8,700 nucleotides of DNA from Fimbriimonadaceae bacterium (GTDB lineage Bacteria; Armatimonadota; Fimbriimonadia; Fimbriimonadales; Fimbriimonadaceae): positions 1 through 8,700 of the forward strand of contig JADZBW010000031.1 in the NCBI GenBank assembly GCA_020851885.1. The letters are read 5' to 3'. The notes under the pieces were generated by a model. It did no database searches, was not told the DNA's origin, and saw only the letters and a program-made list of their open reading frames with translations. A program made the translations under genes and the position numbers. How positions within the stretch are numbered: the stretch's first letter is position 1; each line of letters begins with the position of its first letter. Shown here piece by piece: positions 6,151 to 8,700 of the stretch.

Positions 6151-7638
6151 ATGGCAGAACGCAACTTGGCCAATCGCATCCTCCTAATGAACACGCTGGC
6201 ATTTACCGCGTGCTTTGCCGTTTGGACGATGTACGGGGTTCTGATCACCTTCTTGGTGGACAACCGTGTTCTACAGATCGACAAGGCTCAGATCGGTTGG
6301 TTGATTGGCGTGCCAGTCCTAACTGGTTCGCTGATGCGCTTGCCAATTGGCATGCTTACCGAGAAGTATGGAGGTAAGCCGGTCTATATCGGCGTGATGT
6401 TGTTTGCCGCCATATCCGTCTACCTAACTAGCTTTGCGAACTCCTTTACCGGGTTTCTGATCGGAGGTCTCTGTTTCGGTATGAGCGGCGCCGCCTTCGC
6501 CGTTGGTATCGCCTTCTCGTCGAAGTGGTTTCCCAGAGAACGCCAGGGTACGGCGCTAGGGATCTTCGGAATGGGAAATGCCGGATCGGCGATGACGACG
6601 CTTCTGGCGCCAACCCTGCTGGCCAAATTCACAAACGGTGCGAAAGACCTCGAAGGATGGCGAACGCTGCCTCAGGTTTATGCCTACATGTTGTTGGCAA
6701 TGACCGTGCTTTTCGCGATCACGACGGTGAACAGGCGCGATCCAGATGAGGCGGTGCGTTCCACGCGCGAACTTCTCAAACCCTTGAAGGACATTCGCGT
6801 TTGGCGTTTTGGACTCTACTACTTCCTCGTGTTTGGTGCTTTTGTCGCTCTTTCGCAGTGGCTTGTGCCCTACTACCTCAACGTCTACGGGATGAGCCTG
6901 GCCGTGGCCGGCGTTCTCGCTTCTTCGTTCAGCTTCCCATCCGGCGTCATTCGAGCGCTTGGGGGATGGGCTTCCGACAAGTACGGCGCTCGCTCTACCA
7001 TGTACTGGGTGTTGGGCTCGTGCGCGATCTTGTTCCTGTTCTTGGTGGCTCCTCGCATGGACATTCGGTCGCCGGGTGAAGGGATCATGGCCGATCGAGC
7101 GGGAACCGTCACCGACGTTCAGCCGGGTCAGGTAACCGTTGGCGAAAAGGTCTATTCTCTGAAGGTCGCGCCGTCGACACCGGACGATTCGAAAATGGAA
7201 GGCGCGCTGATTTGGCCCACTTTCCAATCATGGCAAGAGCCCGCGGTGGTTCCTGGACAGGCGATCAAGAAGAAGGAACTTGTTGCTCGCGGCGTCACCC
7301 ATGTTTTCTTTCAGGCAAACGTCTGGGTCTTCACCGTCCTGGTCTTCCTGGCCGGCATCATGATGGGAGTCGGCAAGGCCGCCGTGTATAAGCACATTCC
7401 TGAGTATTTCCCGCACGACGTCGGCGTGGTAGGTGGGATCGTCGGCGTCATCGGCGGCCTTGGAGGCTTTGTTTGTCCCATCCTGTTCGGATATCTCCTC
7501 AAGTTGACGGGACTCTGGACCACATGTTGGCTTTTCCTCGGAATCTTGAGCATCGTGTGCCTCATTTGGATGCACTTGGTCATCTCGCGGATGAGCAAGA
7601 ACCAGCCAATGGAAACGGAGGCAAAGTCTGGACGATAG
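6151..7638 (+). CDS. narK: NarK-type nitrate/nitrite transporter, major facilitator superfamily
   Basis: This 495-residue inner-membrane transporter belongs to the nitrate/nitrite porter family; it probably imports nitrate, exports nitrite, or exchanges the two. Twelve hydrophobic segments are arranged as two halves. R63 (GSLMRLPIG) and R268 (SGVIRALGG) match the two arginines that bind the anion in E. coli NarK (R89 and R305). The first-half signature KWFPRERQGTALGIFGMGNAG (near 128-148) and the second-half segment with GKAAVYKHIPEYFP and GVVGGIVGVIGGLGGF are typical of the family. Unusual is a soluble, beta-rich insertion at about 305-383, between two second-half helices. The ATG at 6151 is preceded by GGGGGT only one base away, too close for a normal ribosome site, so the mRNA may be leaderless; the next in-frame ATG at 6187 lacks a ribosome site and would cut residues before the first helix. 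It follows the reductase operon but has its own promoter signals. Confidence 0.92.
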   Translation: MAERNLANRILLMNTLAFTACFAVWTMYGVLITFLVDNRVLQIDKAQIGWLIGVPVLTGSLMRLPIGMLTEKYGGKPVYIGVMLFAAISVYLTSFANSFTGFLIGGLCFGMSGAAFAVGIAFSSKWFPRERQGTALGIFGMGNAGSAMTTLLAPTLLAKFTNGAKDLEGWRTLPQVYAYMLLAMTVLFAITTVNRRDPDEAVRSTRELLKPLKDIRVWRFGLYYFLVFGAFVALSQWLVPYYLNVYGMSLAVAGVLASSFSFPSGVIRALGGWASDKYGARSTMYWVLGSCAILFLFLVAPRMDIRSPGEGIMADRAGTVTDVQPGQVTVGEKVYSLKVAPSTPDDSKMEGALIWPTFQSWQEPAVVPGQAIKKKELVARGVTHVFFQANVWVFTVLVFLAGIMMGVGKAAVYKHIPEYFPHDVGVVGGIVGVIGGLGGFVCPILFGYLLKLTGLWTTCWLFLGILSIVCLIWMHLVISRMSKNQPMETEAKSGR

Positions 7639-7681
7639 TCTCATCTGCCCACTTCATGGGGACGCCAAGATGGCTTGAACG

Positions 7682-8419
7682 TCAGTGAAGCAAGGATTCA
7701 CTTAGAGCGTCAGGATTGACGATCGTGATGTTCTGATTCCTGGTTGTCACAAGCCCTTCCTTCTGCCATCGGCTCATCACCCGGATCGTCGTCTCCACCG
7801 TAGTGCCTGCCATCTCCGAGATATCCTGGCGAGTCAAAGGAACTTCGATATGCATCCCTTCCTCTGTTTCGGTCCCGTAGGACTGAACCAGAATGAGGAG
7901 GGTGGCGGCAATTCTCTGTTCGACCTTGCCCGTAGACATTCGGGACATCATTTCATGCGCCTTTCGAAGCCTGGGACTGATCGAACGGACCATCTGATCT
8001 TTGAACTGGTTGCTTTCTTCGTAAGTTGTGCGAATGATGTCGGCGGGAAGCTTGAGGTACCAGCAGTTGGTCACCGCCGTCGCGGTAAGGGGAAAGATTC
8101 CACCCTCGATCGAAGCAAGCAGGCCGAAAACCTGTCCGGGCCCAAGGAGTTCGACGGCGACTTCCATTCCTTGCGGAGTTGAACGGGTCATCTTGACGAA
8201 CCCGACGCCGGCGATGGCCGCAATCTGGGCGGGTGTGCCTGCCCTCCAAATGGACTCTCCCCTCTCGGCGAAGGCCATAAAGGATCGTTCCGCCAGCGCT
8301 TGGCGTTGGTTCGAGGTGACGGCATTGAAAAGCGAACATGCCTCGATCACGGAGATGTTGGATGGTCGATCGGGAAGCAAGGTATGGGAATGAGGCATCA
8401 GGTTTGGCCTATTTAGCAT
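7682..8419 (-). CDS. Crp/Fnr-family transcriptional regulator (Dnr/NnrR-like, no FNR iron-sulfur cysteines)
   Basis: This 245-residue protein has an N-terminal cyclic-nucleotide-binding-type sensor fold (about 25-145), a long dimer helix (about 146-180) and a C-terminal winged helix-turn-helix. The HTH runs TRQDISEMAG then TTVETTIRVMSRWQKEGL at 196-223. In the recognition helix E209 and R213 match the FNR residues that read the G:C pair of the half-site, while FNR Ser212 is Ile here. Only two cysteines are present (C28 and C119), so the four-cysteine [4Fe-4S] oxygen sensor of FNR is absent; a haem/NO-type or ligand-free sensing mode like Dnr is an inference. Start 8419 has AAGG six bases upstream and overlaps the preceding gene by 11 bases; an internal Met at 8398 is an alternative. 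It is convergent with narK, separated by 43 bases, and the palindromes upstream of narK are likely targets. Confidence 0.92.
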   Translation of the reverse strand: MLNRPNLMPHSHTLLPDRPSNISVIEACSLFNAVTSNQRQALAERSFMAFAERGESIWRAGTPAQIAAIAGVGFVKMTRSTPQGMEVAVELLGPGQVFGLLASIEGGIFPLTATAVTNCWYLKLPADIIRTTYEESNQFKDQMVRSISPRLRKAHEMMSRMSTGKVEQRIAATLLILVQSYGTETEEGMHIEVPLTRQDISEMAGTTVETTIRVMSRWQKEGLVTTRNQNITIVNPDALSESLLH

Positions 8420-8700
8420 AGTACACCTTGCTCATCCGACGCACGAAGAGTATCGAAAGGATGTGGCCGGCCCAAAGGACCAGACCAATCAGCTCGACGA
8501 ATCCAGTGAAACCCATTGGCAGGAACGCACGCGGCGTGTAGTCGGTCCCGATCTCAAGGATAACCCTCGCTGCATTTCCAACGTTGAGGAGCCAGAAAGT
8601 CGCTTGCAGGCTGTTGAGGAGATGGTCCTGCCGAGAATTTAGCATCGCCACGACGTGCATCCCAACGCCAATGATCATCTGAGAAATGAAACCGACGGTC
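8409..8700 (-). CDS. Membrane protein resembling NnrS or haem-copper-type proteins (5' partial)
   Basis: The frame stays open to the window edge on the minus strand, so the Met at 8678 is only internal and the gene begins outside. Ninety-six C-terminal residues are visible. They contain about three hydrophobic helices: a first with TVGFISQMIIGVGMHVVAML, a second around FWLLNVGNAARVILE, and a third around FTGFVELIGLVLWAGHILSI. The GFISQMIIGVGMH stretch and the WLLNVGNAARV stretch recall NnrS-family proteins, whose members often lie beside nitric-oxide-related Crp/Fnr regulators, but this match comes from memory of the pattern and is weak. It ends in a basic tail and overlaps the regulator by 11 bases, so the two are probably co-transcribed and translationally coupled. 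Other haem-binding or unassigned polytopic proteins are possible. Confidence 0.5.
   Translation of the reverse strand, partial: TVGFISQMIIGVGMHVVAMLNSRQDHLLNSLQATFWLLNVGNAARVILEIGTDYTPRAFLPMGFTGFVELIGLVLWAGHILSILFVRRMSKVYYAK

Noticed and set aside
6556..7227. 223-codon minus-strand frame inside narK
   Set aside because: No recognisable domain, and it is opposite conserved transporter sequence.
7661..7683. Possible terminator between narK and the convergent regulator (GACG and CAAG pairing with CTTG and CGTC)
   Set aside because: The stem is short and interrupted and has no T run on either strand; too weak to call.

Overview
The window looks like part of a bacterial respiratory gene cluster for anaerobic nitrate (or a similar oxyanion) respiration. 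GC content is moderately high by eye, coding density is high, and no mobile elements, rRNA, tRNA or CRISPR arrays were seen. The phylum cannot be fixed from the sequence. The mix of a haloarchaea-like gene order (molybdenum reductase plus Rieske and cytochrome b) with a bacterial NarK and Crp/Fnr regulator suggests a less-studied bacterial lineage; Armatimonadota is only a hunch.

Positions 1-6016 (+ strand) are one tightly packed operon that starts before the window. It encodes a 5'-truncated molybdopterin catalytic subunit of the DMSO-reductase type II (NarG-like) kind, a four-cluster iron-sulfur subunit (NarH-like), a membrane protein that fuses a c-type cytochrome to a NarI-like b-type cytochrome, a Rieske protein, and a long b6-type cytochrome b. 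Adjacent genes overlap by 1 or 4 bases or are separated by 3-6 bases, so the five products probably act together. The most plausible reading is a quinol-oxidising Rieske/cytochrome b module and a cytochrome c/NarI-like module that pass electrons to an NarGH-like reductase. No cytochrome c1 or f gene is seen, and the fused haem c domain could fill that role.

Positions 6017-6150 are a compact control region. It holds a strong hairpin that probably ends the operon, a second inverted repeat, tandem 15-base repeats containing Crp/Fnr-like 5-4-5 sites, and a -10-like box directly before the next start codon. Positions 6151-7638 (+) encode a NarK-type nitrate/nitrite transporter with a large extra soluble loop.

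Positions 7639-8700 contain two minus-strand genes convergent with narK: a Crp/Fnr-family regulator without the FNR iron-sulfur cysteines, and upstream of it, overlapping by 11 bases, the 3' part of a small-helix membrane protein that resembles NnrS or haem-copper-type proteins. A working model is that the regulator senses nitrate respiration or nitric oxide and controls narK, and perhaps the operon. The substrate is inferred to be nitrate mainly from the neighbouring narK; the catalytic subunit alone does not prove it.
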